A stretch of 64,000 bases of DNA from Pseudomonas sp. ATCC PTA-122608 (GCF_001952855.1 NZ_LPNO01000008.1:1-64000), one strand, 5' to 3'; positions 18,015-27,298 are shown, numbered from the stretch's first letter. A program made the numbers and translations. Notes: generated by a model not told the origin, from the letters alone.

Positions 18015-19247
18015 ATGGGTGCATTGACAGGTTTGCGGGTGCTGGATTTAAGCCGGGTATTGGCCGGTCCCTGGTGTGGCCAGGTATTGGCTGACCTCGG
18101 CGCGGAAGTGATCAAGATCGAACGGCCACAAAGCGGTGACGACACCCGTGGTTGGGGCCCGCCGTGGATGAAGACCGATACCGGCGAGTCGTCCGGGCAG
18201 GCGTCTTATTACCAGTCCACCAACCGCGGCAAGTTATCCGTGGCCATCGACCTCGCCACCTCCGAAGGCCAGGAACTGGTACGAGCCCTGGCGGCCAGCT
18301 CCGACGTACTGATCGAAAACTACAAGGCCGGTTCCCTGGCGCGCTATGGCCTGGATTACGCGACCCTGGCCGAGATCAATCCACGGCTGGTGTACTGCTC
18401 CATCACCGGTTTCGGCCAGACCGGCCCGCGTGCCGAAGAGCCCGGCTACGACTTCATCATCCAGGGCATCGGCGGCCTGATGAGCATCACCGGCGAGCGC
18501 GACGACTTGCCCGGCGGCGGCCCGCAAAAAGTCGGCGTAGCGTTCTCCGACCTGATGACCGGCCTGTATTCCACCGTCGCCATCCAGGCCGCACTGCTCA
18601 GCCGCGAACGCACCGGCGTTGGTCAACACATCGACATGGCGCTGCTGGACGTACAGGTCGCAACCCTGGCCAACCAGAGCATGAACTACCTGGCCTCAGG
18701 CAAGGTACCTGAGCGGTACGGCAACGCCCACGCCAACATCGTGCCGTACCAGGTGTTCCGTGCGGCAGACCGCGACTTTATTATTGCCTGCGGCAACGAC
18801 AGCCAGTTTGTTGCGCTGTGCCACAGCATTGGCTTGCCGCACCTGCCGCAAGACCCGCGCTTTCGGCGCAATGCCGATCGGGTCGCGCACCGGGCCGAGA
18901 TTGTCGAGCTGTTGTCGGCGCACTTTCTGGGGCGTACGGCGGACGAGTGGGTGGCGAGTATTCACGCATCGAAAGTGCCGGTGGGCGCGATCAATAACAT
19001 CGCGCAATCGTTGGAAGAGCCGCAGGTGATTGCCCGAGGCTTGATGGTGAAGATCCCGCATCCCAAGAATCCGGATTTCGCCATGGTCGGCAGCCCGATC
19101 AAGATGTCGGGCACGCCGGTGGAGTATGTAAGGCCGGCGCCGATGTTGGGGCAGCATACCGATGAGGTACTGGGCGAGCGCCTGGGGTTGTCGGCGGAGC
19201 AACTGGGGCAGCTCAAGGCGGTCGGGGTGATCGAGCAGTTGGACTGA
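18015..19247 (+). CDS. CaiB/BaiF family III CoA-transferase
   Basis: A 410-aa family III CoA-transferase, which moves CoA from a donor such as succinyl-CoA to an organic acid through an aspartyl-CoA thioester. N-terminal VLDLSRVLAGPWCGQVLADLGAEVIKIE is the family hallmark, and the catalytic Asp is probably that of VAFSDLMTGLY. It is likely the activation step of the pathway served by the neighbouring transporter and beta-oxidation enzymes. RBS AGGACAAG precedes ATG 18015. Third gene of the operon, 26 bases after the dehydrogenase. Confidence 0.9.
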   Translation: MGALTGLRVLDLSRVLAGPWCGQVLADLGAEVIKIERPQSGDDTRGWGPPWMKTDTGESSGQASYYQSTNRGKLSVAIDLATSEGQELVRALAASSDVLIENYKAGSLARYGLDYATLAEINPRLVYCSITGFGQTGPRAEEPGYDFIIQGIGGLMSITGERDDLPGGGPQKVGVAFSDLMTGLYSTVAIQAALLSRERTGVGQHIDMALLDVQVATLANQSMNYLASGKVPERYGNAHANIVPYQVFRAADRDFIIACGNDSQFVALCHSIGLPHLPQDPRFRRNADRVAHRAEIVELLSAHFLGRTADEWVASIHASKVPVGAINNIAQSLEEPQVIARGLMVKIPHPKNPDFAMVGSPIKMSGTPVEYVRPAPMLGQHTDEVLGERLGLSAEQLGQLKAVGVIEQLD

Positions 19248-19289
19248 ACAATGGCGGCCGTGAAGGCCGCCATCCACCTTGATGACTGT

Positions 19290-20672
19290 TTAGCGCGCGA
19301 CTTCTTTAAGGTAGGTGTTTCGGGCAGCTACGGCAGTCGGCGTGAAGTCCGTAAATACACCATCAACTCCCGCCCGGAAGAAGGCCATGTATTCGGCCGC
19401 CGGATTGCCCTTGTAGGCACCGGCCAGGTACTTCGCTTCGTTGCGGAAGGTGAAGATATGGACGAACAAACCAGCCTTGTGCGCATCGCTGATCAGGTTG
19501 GTCGGCTTGAAGGTGTCGACTTCGGGCAAACCAGGGTTTTGCGCTGAAGTGGCGGTCAGCGACATCGCTTGCGGCTTCCACGGGCCGATGCCGTCGGCGT
19601 AGGTCTTGACCTCGGCCAGGCCTGCCGGAGTCAGCATCGCACCAAAGGCGCGTGGGTCGCCGGCGACGGTCCAGCTGTAGGGGCGGCCGCTGACGAAGGT
19701 GTTGGGTTTGTCCGTGATGAAAATGGTTTCGCCGGTCTTGAAGTCCACACCGTTCCCATCCACCAACTGCACCGCCCTGGATTGCAGGCCGATAGAGCGC
19801 AGGTACTTCAGGCTGTTCGGGTCAAAGCTTTGCACAAACACCGGCGCGTCTTTGCGATTGAGGTTGTTGTCTTTAAGGGTCTTGAGGAACGCCGCTTCGA
19901 ACGGATGACTGCCCGGGGCGCCGCAACCATTGGCGATGGCCTGGGCGTTGTTCCAGATTGGGTTTTTGCTTTCCGGGTAGGTGGTAATCACACGGCCTGT
20001 GGCTGCGCTTTTGGCTTTTGCGATGTCGATCACTTCCTGGAAACTCAAGATCGGCAGCTTGCCGTTGAGTTCGGTCGGGCGCTCGTCGCGGGCGTCGTAC
20101 GTCGTGCCGCCGATCCATTGCTTGAGTTCGGCCAGGGTGAAATCGCTGATTGACCAGTCGTTGGTATGGTCTTCGCCATCCACGATCAAGGATTTCAACA
20201 CGGATTTTGGATCGTTGGGGTTGGTCAAATCACTCAGGTACTGGGCCGGGCCATTTTCTGCGGTGGCGGGATACCGGACATTGACCAACACACCTGGAAC
20301 CGTGCGCTTGCGGCGAGCAACCTCTGGGTTGGTCTTCGCGACGTCGCTGATGTTGGTGTTGTCGCTCAACCAGGGATTGTGCCGAGCTACCAATACACAG
20401 TCCTTGGTCATATGCAGGTCCAGCTCGAGGGAGTCTGCACCCGCGTCGGCCGCATGCTCATACGACGCCCGGGTTTCCTCGGGGTACAACCCCGGCAGGC
20501 CGCGATGCCCGATTACCAGTGGAGGTGCACCGTCCAGGGTCTTGAAGGAAGTGGAGGCGGCAGGCGCACTCCCGGTCACACTGTCACACGCGCTCACCAT
20601 CAGGCTGCATCCGATAACGATAAAACGGGCAAGCAGGGTTTTTACCGCTGGCGGGCCTGAGCGAGTGTGCAT
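19290..20672 (-). CDS. glpQ: Glycerophosphodiester phosphodiesterase, lipoprotein
   Basis: A 460-aa GDPD-family enzyme that hydrolyses glycerophosphodiesters to glycerol-3-phosphate and an alcohol. The catalytic block GHRGLPGLYPEET and metal ligands (SLELDLHMTKDCVLVARHN) are intact. The N-terminus is a lipoprotein signal with lipobox VSAC, so it should be anchored in the cell envelope. The start is ATG 20672 with GAAGGA upstream; the open frame extends about 50 codons further 5' but that region has no signal peptide character. It is convergent with the CoA-transferase and is the last core gene before the tRNA. Confidence 0.9.
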   Translation of the reverse strand: MHTRSGPPAVKTLLARFIVIGCSLMVSACDSVTGSAPAASTSFKTLDGAPPLVIGHRGLPGLYPEETRASYEHAADAGADSLELDLHMTKDCVLVARHNPWLSDNTNISDVAKTNPEVARRKRTVPGVLVNVRYPATAENGPAQYLSDLTNPNDPKSVLKSLIVDGEDHTNDWSISDFTLAELKQWIGGTTYDARDERPTELNGKLPILSFQEVIDIAKAKSAATGRVITTYPESKNPIWNNAQAIANGCGAPGSHPFEAAFLKTLKDNNLNRKDAPVFVQSFDPNSLKYLRSIGLQSRAVQLVDGNGVDFKTGETIFITDKPNTFVSGRPYSWTVAGDPRAFGAMLTPAGLAEVKTYADGIGPWKPQAMSLTATSAQNPGLPEVDTFKPTNLISDAHKAGLFVHIFTFRNEAKYLAGAYKGNPAAEYMAFFRAGVDGVFTDFTPTAVAARNTYLKEVAR

Positions 20673-20810
20673 GTGTCGTCCTTCAAGAAGAGGGTAGGGG
20701 CGGGGTATCTGCGGATGTTGGCGTTGACGCATGACAGAGTCGTGACAGGGAGTGGAGTGATGACTTTTCAGCAGTGCGCACCTTGGGAAAGCACAAATCT
20801 CACTGAATGC

Positions 20811-20838
20811 TTGACTTCTCCTTTTCAATCAGTAACAT
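20811..20838 (+). promoter_or_regulatory. Sigma-70 promoter of tRNA-Asn
   Basis: -35 TTGACT (20811-20816) and -10 TAACAT (20833-20838) are separated by 16 bases and end 9 bases before the tRNA 5' end. Confidence 0.65.
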
Positions 20839-20847
20839 ACGGCGCAT

Positions 20848-20923
20848 TCCGCGATAGCTCAGTTGGTAGAGCAAATGACTGTTAATCATTGGGTCCCTGG
20901 TTCGAGTCCAGGTCGTGGAGCCA
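20848..20923 (+). tRNA. tRNA-Asn (GTT); island attachment site
   Basis: A 76-base cloverleaf with encoded CCA. The acceptor stem TCCGCGA/TCGTGGA pairs with one G-T; the anticodon loop is CTGTTAA with anticodon GTT; the T-loop is TTCGAGT. PFGI-1-class elements integrate at the 3' ends of tRNA genes, and the parA gene typical of one end of such elements starts 121 bases downstream, so the 3' half of this gene is probably the left attachment site. No second copy of the 3' end is visible before 55900. Confidence 0.97.
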
Positions 20924-20930
20924 GATAGTG

Positions 20931-20959
20931 AAAAAGCCTGCAGAGATGCAGGCTTTTTT
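20931..20959 (+). terminator. Rho-independent terminator after tRNA-Asn
   Basis: Stem AAAGCCTGCA / TGCAGGCTTT with a GAGA loop, followed by a T-run. Confidence 0.85.
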
Positions 20960-21044
20960 CGTTCAGGGCGTTTTTCCTGACAATCAGTCTATAGCGTGAC
21001 TTTTATGAAGCTGTCTCTAATCCTTCGATTCAGAGGCAAGCAGT

Positions 21045-21932
21045 ATGAAAATCGCAGCAATCGTTTCAACCAAGGGCGGACCGGGTAAAACCACGGTAGG
21101 CGCCAATCTAGGCGCGTTCTGCGCCGATGCAGGTCTTCGAACCCTACTCATTGATCTTGATAACCAGCCATCGCTGTCGTCGTTTTACGCGCTATCGCAT
21201 GAAGCGCCAGGCGGCACCTATCAACTGATCGCGAATAATGAGACCCGGGCCGACCAGATCATCTCCCAGACCTGCATTCCCAATCTCTCGCTGATTCACT
21301 CCAATGACCCGTTCAACCAATTGAGCAATCTGCTTTTGCACGCAGCTGACGGCCGTCTTCGTCTCAAAAATTTGATGCCGGCATTTGAACGCGACTTTGA
21401 TCTGATTTTGATCGACACCCAGGGCGCGCGCTCCATCCTCTTGGAGATGGCGTTGCTGGGCGCCCAAATGGCTATTTCTCCCATCACGCCTGATATGTTG
21501 ACTGCTCGAGAGTTTCACCGCGGGATGCTCCAGCTCTACCGGGATCTTGAGCCATTGGCAGCGCTTGGTGCTGTGACGCCACCGCTGAATGTGGTGATCA
21601 ACAAGCTTGACGCAACGAATGATGCAAACCTGATTTATTACTCTTTAGCCGAGACTTTTTCCGACCATCCCCAGGTTCAGATGGTCCGCACAACAATCCC
21701 GGCGGCGGTGAGTTTTCGTCGTGCCGCCACTGAAGGTATTCCCGCTCACCGATTGGAGTATCGGCTGCCCACACACCGACGTTCACCAACCGCATTCAAG
21801 GTCATCAAAGACCTCTCCATGGAGCTGTTTCCCGAGTGGCGTTTGAAGTTCGAAGCGCTGAGTGAGGAACGTCTGAGCCAGAACGTGTCTTTGCTATCGA
21901 AGAGGGCGACCCTGGGGAGAGCAGCAGTATGA
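21045..21932 (+). CDS. parA: ParA family partition ATPase of the element (Soj-like)
   Basis: A 295-aa ParA/MinD-type ATPase. The deviant Walker A is KGGPGKTTVGANL (about residues 10-22), with Pro where Gly is usual, and Walker B is LILIDTQG. It sits next to the tRNA attachment site, as soj does in pKLC102-type elements, where it stabilises the excised circular form. RBS AGAGG precedes ATG 21045. Its stop overlaps the dnaB start (ATGA), beginning a tightly coupled operon. Confidence 0.92.
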   Translation: MKIAAIVSTKGGPGKTTVGANLGAFCADAGLRTLLIDLDNQPSLSSFYALSHEAPGGTYQLIANNETRADQIISQTCIPNLSLIHSNDPFNQLSNLLLHAADGRLRLKNLMPAFERDFDLILIDTQGARSILLEMALLGAQMAISPITPDMLTAREFHRGMLQLYRDLEPLAALGAVTPPLNVVINKLDATNDANLIYYSLAETFSDHPQVQMVRTTIPAAVSFRRAATEGIPAHRLEYRLPTHRRSPTAFKVIKDLSMELFPEWRLKFEALSEERLSQNVSLLSKRATLGRAAV

Positions 21933-23269
21933 GCGTGCTTGATCTAGCCCCACCTCATTCAGTTGAGGCCGAGCAAGGCGTTCTCGGTGGCCTGATGCTC
22001 GACAATTCCACGTGGGATCTCATTGCAGACGTCATTACCGCGGACGATTTTTTCAGGCGTGACCATCGTCTGATTTACCAGGCGATCGAGAAGCTTGCTG
22101 TGCGCGGTTCACCGATTGATGTGGTTACCGTCCTTGAGTCATTGGACGGGCCAGATGAAGTAGGGGGCCTGAGCTACCTAGGAGAGTTAGCCAAGAACAC
22201 TCCTTCGGTTGCCAATATCTCGACCTACGCCGCCATCGTTCATGAGCGCTCCCATCTTCGTCGGTTGGTCATGCTCGGATACGAATGCAGCCGCGAGGCT
22301 TCCTCGAACCAAGCCAAGAGTGCTGAGGTCCAGGAGCTTATTGAACAGAAACTCTTCCTGCTGGGGCAGGACAGGGGACGGAGTGATTTTGTTGATGTGA
22401 AGCAGACGTTAATGGAGGTGGTTGAAAGGATCGACTACCACTTCAACGAAGGCGACAGCATCACCGGTATCCCTAGTGGACTGGATGCGATGGATCAGGT
22501 TACGGGTGGCTTTCAAGATGCTGATTTGATCGTCATCGCGGCTCGTCCTTCCATGGGTAAAACCAGCCTCGCGCTCAGCGTGGTGGACGCCGCCCTCCAA
22601 CAGAAACCAACCAATACGGTTCAGATCTACAGTCAGGAGATGCCTGCTCACGCGTTGATGTTTCGCTTAATAGCGATCCTGGGCCAACTCAACCTGGCGG
22701 ATTTGATGCGCGGTCAGTTGCGTGATGAAGATTGGCCCAAGGTGATAGCAGCGGTCGGCCGCATCAATAATTACGGTGAGCGACTCATTATTGATGACAC
22801 CTCCAGTCTTACCCCGTCAGCGCTAAGGTCTAAGGTGAGGCGTGCGGCGCGGCGTTCGGGTATGCCTCGGCTGATCATGGTCGACTATCTCCAGTTGATG
22901 AGGCTGGAAGGTAAGGAAAATCGCAACCTTGAGATCGCCGGTATCACCGCGTCGTTGAAAGCGCTGGCCAAGGAGTTCAATTGCCCTGTTATCGCATTGT
23001 CTCAACTCAACCGGTCGGTGGAGCAGCGAGCCGATAAGCGCCCTTTCAATGGTGACCTACGCGAGTCAGGTGCGATTGAGCAAGACGGTGACGTCATCAT
23101 GTTCATCTACCGCGATGAGGTCTACCACCCCGAAACAAGTGAATGCGGAGTGGCAGAACTCATCTTCGGCAAGCATCGCAATGGTCCTACCGGTACGGTT
23201 CGAGTCGCTTTCACACCTGAGCAGACACGCTTTTCAAACTTATCCCGGGATCAGCGGGGGGCACAGTGA
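21929..23269 (+). CDS. dnaB: DnaB-type replicative helicase of the element
   Basis: A 446-aa DnaB-family helicase. The N-terminal DnaB_N domain starts SVEAEQGVLGGLML (about residues 10-110); the RecA-like C-terminal domain has Walker A ARPSMGKTSLAL (about 205-216), Walker B LIMVDYLQLM and the conserved ALSQLNRSVEQR and RESGAIEQDGDVI blocks. It probably loads at the element's own origin. The overlaps with parA (4 bases) and the next gene (TGATG) indicate coupled translation. Confidence 0.93.
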   Translation: MSVLDLAPPHSVEAEQGVLGGLMLDNSTWDLIADVITADDFFRRDHRLIYQAIEKLAVRGSPIDVVTVLESLDGPDEVGGLSYLGELAKNTPSVANISTYAAIVHERSHLRRLVMLGYECSREASSNQAKSAEVQELIEQKLFLLGQDRGRSDFVDVKQTLMEVVERIDYHFNEGDSITGIPSGLDAMDQVTGGFQDADLIVIAARPSMGKTSLALSVVDAALQQKPTNTVQIYSQEMPAHALMFRLIAILGQLNLADLMRGQLRDEDWPKVIAAVGRINNYGERLIIDDTSSLTPSALRSKVRRAARRSGMPRLIMVDYLQLMRLEGKENRNLEIAGITASLKALAKEFNCPVIALSQLNRSVEQRADKRPFNGDLRESGAIEQDGDVIMFIYRDEVYHPETSECGVAELIFGKHRNGPTGTVRVAFTPEQTRFSNLSRDQRGAQ

Positions 23270-23628
23270 TGGGAGTATTCAACCAACGAGGACGCTGCTG
23301 TGACTGCGGCGCAGAATTTCCGCTTCACGTTTCGGTTAAGAGATTTGCCGGCGAGTCTCTGCCTGAGGGCGAAGTCGATATAGATACCTGCCCTGAGTGT
23401 GGCAGTTACAGCGTAGAAGATGCGCTGATGATCCTGGGGAGCGAAGACAACCTCGACGACACCTGCACGGTGGTCTTCCGACTCAGCAAGGAGCTGTTGG
23501 ACAGTAGCGACTTTCTTTATGCCTTGGCCTGTCGCACGGATGGGTGGAAGGGGGTGGAGATACTGCAGGTTCAGTTACCCGAACACTGTTGCGAATTACC
23601 TGCCATAGAAGGGCGCAACCATGAATGA
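23269..23628 (+). CDS. Small zinc-ribbon-like protein of the replication module
   Basis: A 119-aa acidic protein with two CxxC pairs near its N-terminus (CCDCG and CPECG, about 24 residues apart), a likely zinc ribbon. I recognise no named family. ATG 23269 overlaps the dnaB stop (TGATG); a GTG one codon earlier is an alternative. It lies between dnaB and parB in what looks like one operon, so a role in replication or partition is plausible but unproven. Confidence 0.7.
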   Translation: MGVFNQRGRCCDCGAEFPLHVSVKRFAGESLPEGEVDIDTCPECGSYSVEDALMILGSEDNLDDTCTVVFRLSKELLDSSDFLYALACRTDGWKGVEILQVQLPEHCCELPAIEGRNHE

Positions 23629-23655
23629 AGCGATGCTGATCATGGAGGTGAGCTA

Positions 23656-25386
23656 ATGGCCGCCAAGCCCATGTCGACGGACCAAATCAAAGGGAAGCTG
23701 CTACAGGGCGCCTTTACGAACAGCGCACCGATGGTAGGTCGTCTGTCTGATCCAATTGTAGATACTCCAATGGTCCTGACGTTGGACCAGCTCAAGCCTT
23801 ATGACCACAACCCCAGGTTGAACCGAAACCCTCGATACGATGACCTTCGTGCCTCAATTCAGAGTCGAGGCTTGGACGCACCGCCTCCTGTCACTCGTCG
23901 AGTGGGGGAGGAGCATTTCATCATCCGCAACGGCGGCAATACACGCTTGGCTATTCTCAATGAGTTGTGGCGGGAGACCGGAGAGGAACGCTTTTTTCGC
24001 ATTCACTGCTTGTTCAGGCCTTGGCCTAGCCGTGGGGAAATCGTTGCACTTACTGGGCACTTAGCGGAAAGCGATCTCCATGGTGAACTGACCTTCATCG
24101 AGCGAGCTCTGGGCGTGGAGCGCGCGCGGGAGTTTTACCAGATCGAGGTCGATACACCGATCTCCCAAAGAGAGTTGGCGAAGCTTCTGAAGCAGGATGG
24201 TTACCCAATCTCTCAGCCGCATATCAGCAAAATGCAGGATGCGGTGCGTTATCTCTTGCCGGCGATTCCTAATGCTTTATATGGCGGACTTGGTAAACCT
24301 CAGATCGAAAAACTAACGAGTTTGCGCCGCGCGAGCGAGAAGGCTTGGCTTAAGCATGCTGGGGCAACGCCTCAAGAAATTGAACACGAGCATCTGTTCC
24401 AAGAGGTGCTTTCTCTCTTTGACCAAGGCGAGTACAGCTACGAGCGTTTCCAGGATGAGCTGCTCCATAAAATGGGGCAGCTGTTGGGGCAGGACTACAA
24501 CAGTTTGAAGCTGGATGTGCTTGAGCCAGACCGTTCATATCCGATTGAGCGGCCTGAGCCAGCAGTTTCCGGCCGCGACCTGAGTCCTCCGGTTCATGCC
24601 GTTGCTCCTACCGCCCAGCGGCCTCAGCAAGTACCCGGCAGCATTGCATTAGGGCAAAACGCACCTGATGAGGTGGCACAACCCGATGAGCCTGTGTTCC
24701 TGCTTCATGAGGATGAGCAACAAGCGCGTATGGCGTCCAATACGCTTTCCGCTATCGCTGGGGTTACAACGCGGACTCAGGTTATTAAGCATCAGTTGGC
24801 GCAAGCGACTGGTGAAGCGATTCCACGTTTCGAGGACTCCTGTCTTCAATCCATTCCCATCCAGGCGGGAGGGCTTCATCCGGTTGCTGATCTTTGGTAC
24901 ATCGAGCGTGCTGTCGACTCACCTGATTCCTTGCGCCAGGCCATTTTCGGCCTGGTACAGGACATAGCAACTGAAGTGTCGCTTCCTCAAGAATACTTCA
25001 CCCAGAGTGATTGGGGCATCGGCTTTCTATGCGCTCGGCCAGCTGAATGGGGCAACGATCTCTTTTCAGAAGCGCCCATGACACTCAGTCCCGAGGCCTA
25101 CACCGTCCTTAACCTGCTGGATGGGTTGAGTGGGCGTTTCGCTCCGGCTTTGCACCTGCTTCGGGAGGATGCAGTACACCCGGCAATGCCTGAGATGAAT
25201 AGCTATCGCTTGCTTGCCGAGTTGGGGCAACTCCTCCTCGGCGGTTCCCCCTTGAAAGACCAACCGGCCTCACTAGCAGGTCGGCTGAGTGATGTTGCCT
25301 TGGTCAAGTTATTCAGAGTCATACGCCTTGGGCGTCGGCTCATTGAGTTGGAATCCAAGCAATCTTTTTGCGATGTCATCCAATAA
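23656..25386 (+). CDS. parB: ParB family protein, PFGI-1 element class
   Basis: A 576-aa protein. The ParB/Srx N-domain lies at about residues 35-135, starting LTLDQLKPYDHNPRLNRNPRY and containing IIRNGGNTRLAIL. A helix-turn-helix follows (QRELAKLLKQDGYPISQPHISKM, about 175-200), and the C-terminal half is long and not recognisable. The length and N-domain match the large ParB of PFGI-1-class conjugative elements (TIGR03764 type). It should bind a centromere site and work with the ParA encoded upstream; the palindromes at 27299-27388 are candidates. RBS GGAGGTGAG before ATG 23656 is strong. Confidence 0.88.
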   Translation: MAAKPMSTDQIKGKLLQGAFTNSAPMVGRLSDPIVDTPMVLTLDQLKPYDHNPRLNRNPRYDDLRASIQSRGLDAPPPVTRRVGEEHFIIRNGGNTRLAILNELWRETGEERFFRIHCLFRPWPSRGEIVALTGHLAESDLHGELTFIERALGVERAREFYQIEVDTPISQRELAKLLKQDGYPISQPHISKMQDAVRYLLPAIPNALYGGLGKPQIEKLTSLRRASEKAWLKHAGATPQEIEHEHLFQEVLSLFDQGEYSYERFQDELLHKMGQLLGQDYNSLKLDVLEPDRSYPIERPEPAVSGRDLSPPVHAVAPTAQRPQQVPGSIALGQNAPDEVAQPDEPVFLLHEDEQQARMASNTLSAIAGVTTRTQVIKHQLAQATGEAIPRFEDSCLQSIPIQAGGLHPVADLWYIERAVDSPDSLRQAIFGLVQDIATEVSLPQEYFTQSDWGIGFLCARPAEWGNDLFSEAPMTLSPEAYTVLNLLDGLSGRFAPALHLLREDAVHPAMPEMNSYRLLAELGQLLLGGSPLKDQPASLAGRLSDVALVKLFRVIRLGRRLIELESKQSFCDVIQ

Positions 25387-25408
25387 CCACGGAGTGGTGG
25401 AGGTTTCT

Positions 25409-25960
25409 GTGCATCCCTTAAATCTGGCAGTCGCCTTTCAGATTTTGAACAACATAAAAAATGGCCAGTTGCGCAGTTGTCTCGCTATGGGCCTTGAAGA
25501 AAACGACCTGAAGATACTCATTGACCCGCTATGCATGGGGGTTCTGGTCAACTCACCGGTACCCTGGTTCAAGGTTGTCGTGGATGGCGTTGCAGTAAGG
25601 CGAGTACTCGCACACGCAAAAAACACTGAGGAGGATGAACTGATCAATCGAGCGATATTGCTTGGGGCAAGTTCTCCGATGATTCTTGAGCTTTTCGGGC
25701 TTCCGTCCAAGGAGTCATCAATCAGGCGGGAGATTCTGGGCGTACCACAACGTAGGGGGCGTTGGCCCCATGTTGGACCTGAGGATGAGGCAATTCTTTG
25801 GAAGCATTGGGTCAGCCTAACCAAGGAACTGGGTACTGATCTAGGGGATCCTCGAGCGGTCTTTGATGTGGCAATGATAATGGCCGAGCGTGAGCGCAGT
25901 CTGAACCTCGCGATTATCTGGAGCGCCATTCAGAGCTGGATCGCGCAGGGCCTGGTGTGA
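25409..25960 (+). CDS. DUF2857 domain-containing protein
   Basis: A 183-aa protein beginning HPLNLAVAFQILNNIKNGQLRSCLAMGL, the usual opening of DUF2857 proteins found in integrative conjugative elements. It ends with a helical region (AMIMAERERSLNLAIIWSAIQSW). The start is GTG 25409, chosen for the GGAGG six bases upstream; an in-frame ATG at 25373, inside the end of parB, is the alternative. Function unknown; its place between parB and the replication gene is conserved in the element class as I know it. Confidence 0.8.
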   Translation: MHPLNLAVAFQILNNIKNGQLRSCLAMGLEENDLKILIDPLCMGVLVNSPVPWFKVVVDGVAVRRVLAHAKNTEEDELINRAILLGASSPMILELFGLPSKESSIRREILGVPQRRGRWPHVGPEDEAILWKHWVSLTKELGTDLGDPRAVFDVAMIMAERERSLNLAIIWSAIQSWIAQGLV

Positions 25961-27288
25961 TGGGCGTAGGAGGAAATTCTCGTTTCACCCCGGGTAACCT
26001 TGATGCGCTAAATGCTTTGCTCGACTCGGCAAGTGCGGCACTTAGTGAGAGCCGATCTGATAAGCATGCGGCGCCAAAAATTGAGAGGCCGTCTACGCGG
26101 CCACTCACGCCTATTCTGGACACGGAGAGAGCCGGGATTATCTTTACCGGTAATCCACATGAGGCAGTGCCAAGGAGGCTGTTGCTGGATAACCGGCTTA
26201 CACCTTTGGAGCGTAATGCCTGGCAGGTCTTTCGCTTGCTGCTCAATGACGATGGCCTGACTTCCTTCCCAACTTATGAGCAGCTACGTCCATATTTGGC
26301 ATCTACGCCCTTTAAGTTAGCGTCCAGAGAAACTGTGGCCAAGGCTTTGACGGCTTTGCGCATGACTCGCTGGCTCAGCCTTGGCGGACGAGTTCGCGAC
26401 GAGGTAACAGGGCAAATGAAGGGCAATATCTACCTCTTGCACGATGAGCCAGTAAGCATTGCTGAAGCAGTCTTGTTGGACAGTGGCTACCTGGAGTTAC
26501 TCGGGGAATGCGTTGGTCACTCAAACAAGTCGATCCGCGACGTTGCTGCCCATGTCTTTGAGGAGCTTGCTGCTGACCCCTACATTCGAGAGAACGCCTT
26601 GCCTTCGCATCTTGAAAAGCTGCAGCAGCGAATGGTAGGGCAGGGGTGGACCAACACTACAGTTGCTCAAGCTGGGGCAAGTGAATCCGAACTCAGTAAT
26701 TTTGAGTCCGTACTCAGTGGAAACGAATCCGAACTCAGTGAAAAGGCCCCAGTTCGGAATCACGTTGGGCCGAGTTCGGATTCCGAACTCAGCCGAAAAG
26801 CTTGCGTCTTGACCCCAGTTCGGAATCCGAACTCATCTAGTACTAGTACTCATACAGATGTTTGTAAAAACACAGTACCGCGGGCGCGCGAGGATCTGCG
26901 ATTGCCCGAGCAACTCCTCCAGCTTGCCTCAGAGCAGCGACGTAACGCCATGGTAGCGCTTGGATCAATTCAGCAGGGGTTGCAGCAAAAAGTACTGGAC
27001 CAGTGGGCTGCACGGTGCGCCAGTGCGGAGGTGCGCAACCCTGCGGGATACCTATTCGGCATGATCCAGAAGGCTCAACGCGGTGAGTTCAATCAAGTCA
27101 GTGACAACGGAGGCGGTAATGCACATTACAATGCTCGCAGCGGCCCAGGGAGAGCAGTTGCGGCTCGAGTACCGCACCTGTCTGAGACGTTGATGCAGCG
27201 CGACAAACCGACGCCTGAGAGCCTTGTCGCGGGGCGTGAAGGTATGAGCGCGATCATGGCGTTGTTGAAGTCTGGACCAAGGCCATAG
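25960..27288 (+). CDS. STY4528-family element replication protein
   Basis: A 442-aa protein of the STY4528 pathogenicity-island replication family. The conserved part (about residues 45-215) contains FTGNPHEAVPRRLLLD, LTPLERNAWQVFR and a winged-helix-like block ending TAL.M.RWLSLGGRVRD. A Ser/Glu-rich linker at about 243-292 carries heptapeptide repeats (ESELSNF, ESVLSGN, ESELSEK) whose DNA forms phased repeats (see 26686-26833). The C-terminal third starts EDLRLPEQLLQLASEQRRNAM. ATG 25960 overlaps the DUF2857 stop (TGATG). The family is presumed to initiate replication of the excised element. Confidence 0.85.
   Translation: MGVGGNSRFTPGNLDALNALLDSASAALSESRSDKHAAPKIERPSTRPLTPILDTERAGIIFTGNPHEAVPRRLLLDNRLTPLERNAWQVFRLLLNDDGLTSFPTYEQLRPYLASTPFKLASRETVAKALTALRMTRWLSLGGRVRDEVTGQMKGNIYLLHDEPVSIAEAVLLDSGYLELLGECVGHSNKSIRDVAAHVFEELAADPYIRENALPSHLEKLQQRMVGQGWTNTTVAQAGASESELSNFESVLSGNESELSEKAPVRNHVGPSSDSELSRKACVLTPVRNPNSSSTSTHTDVCKNTVPRAREDLRLPEQLLQLASEQRRNAMVALGSIQQGLQQKVLDQWAARCASAEVRNPAGYLFGMIQKAQRGEFNQVSDNGGGNAHYNARSGPGRAVAARVPHLSETLMQRDKPTPESLVAGREGMSAIMALLKSGPRP
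26686..26833. repeat. Iteron-like phased TCCGAACT repeats inside the replication gene
   Basis: Half-site TCCGAACT (or its complement AGTTCGGA) occurs at 26686, 26707 (TCCGTACT), 26728, 26751 (inverted), 26773/26782 (19-bp palindrome GAGTTCGGATTCCGAACTC) and 26817/26826 (17-bp palindrome AGTTCGGAATCCGAACT). The first five sites are 21, 21, 23 and 22 bases apart, about two helical turns. This is the format of plasmid iterons. The array lies in the coding sequence of the putative initiator. Confidence 0.75.
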
Positions 27289-27298
27289 GTGAGTGGAG

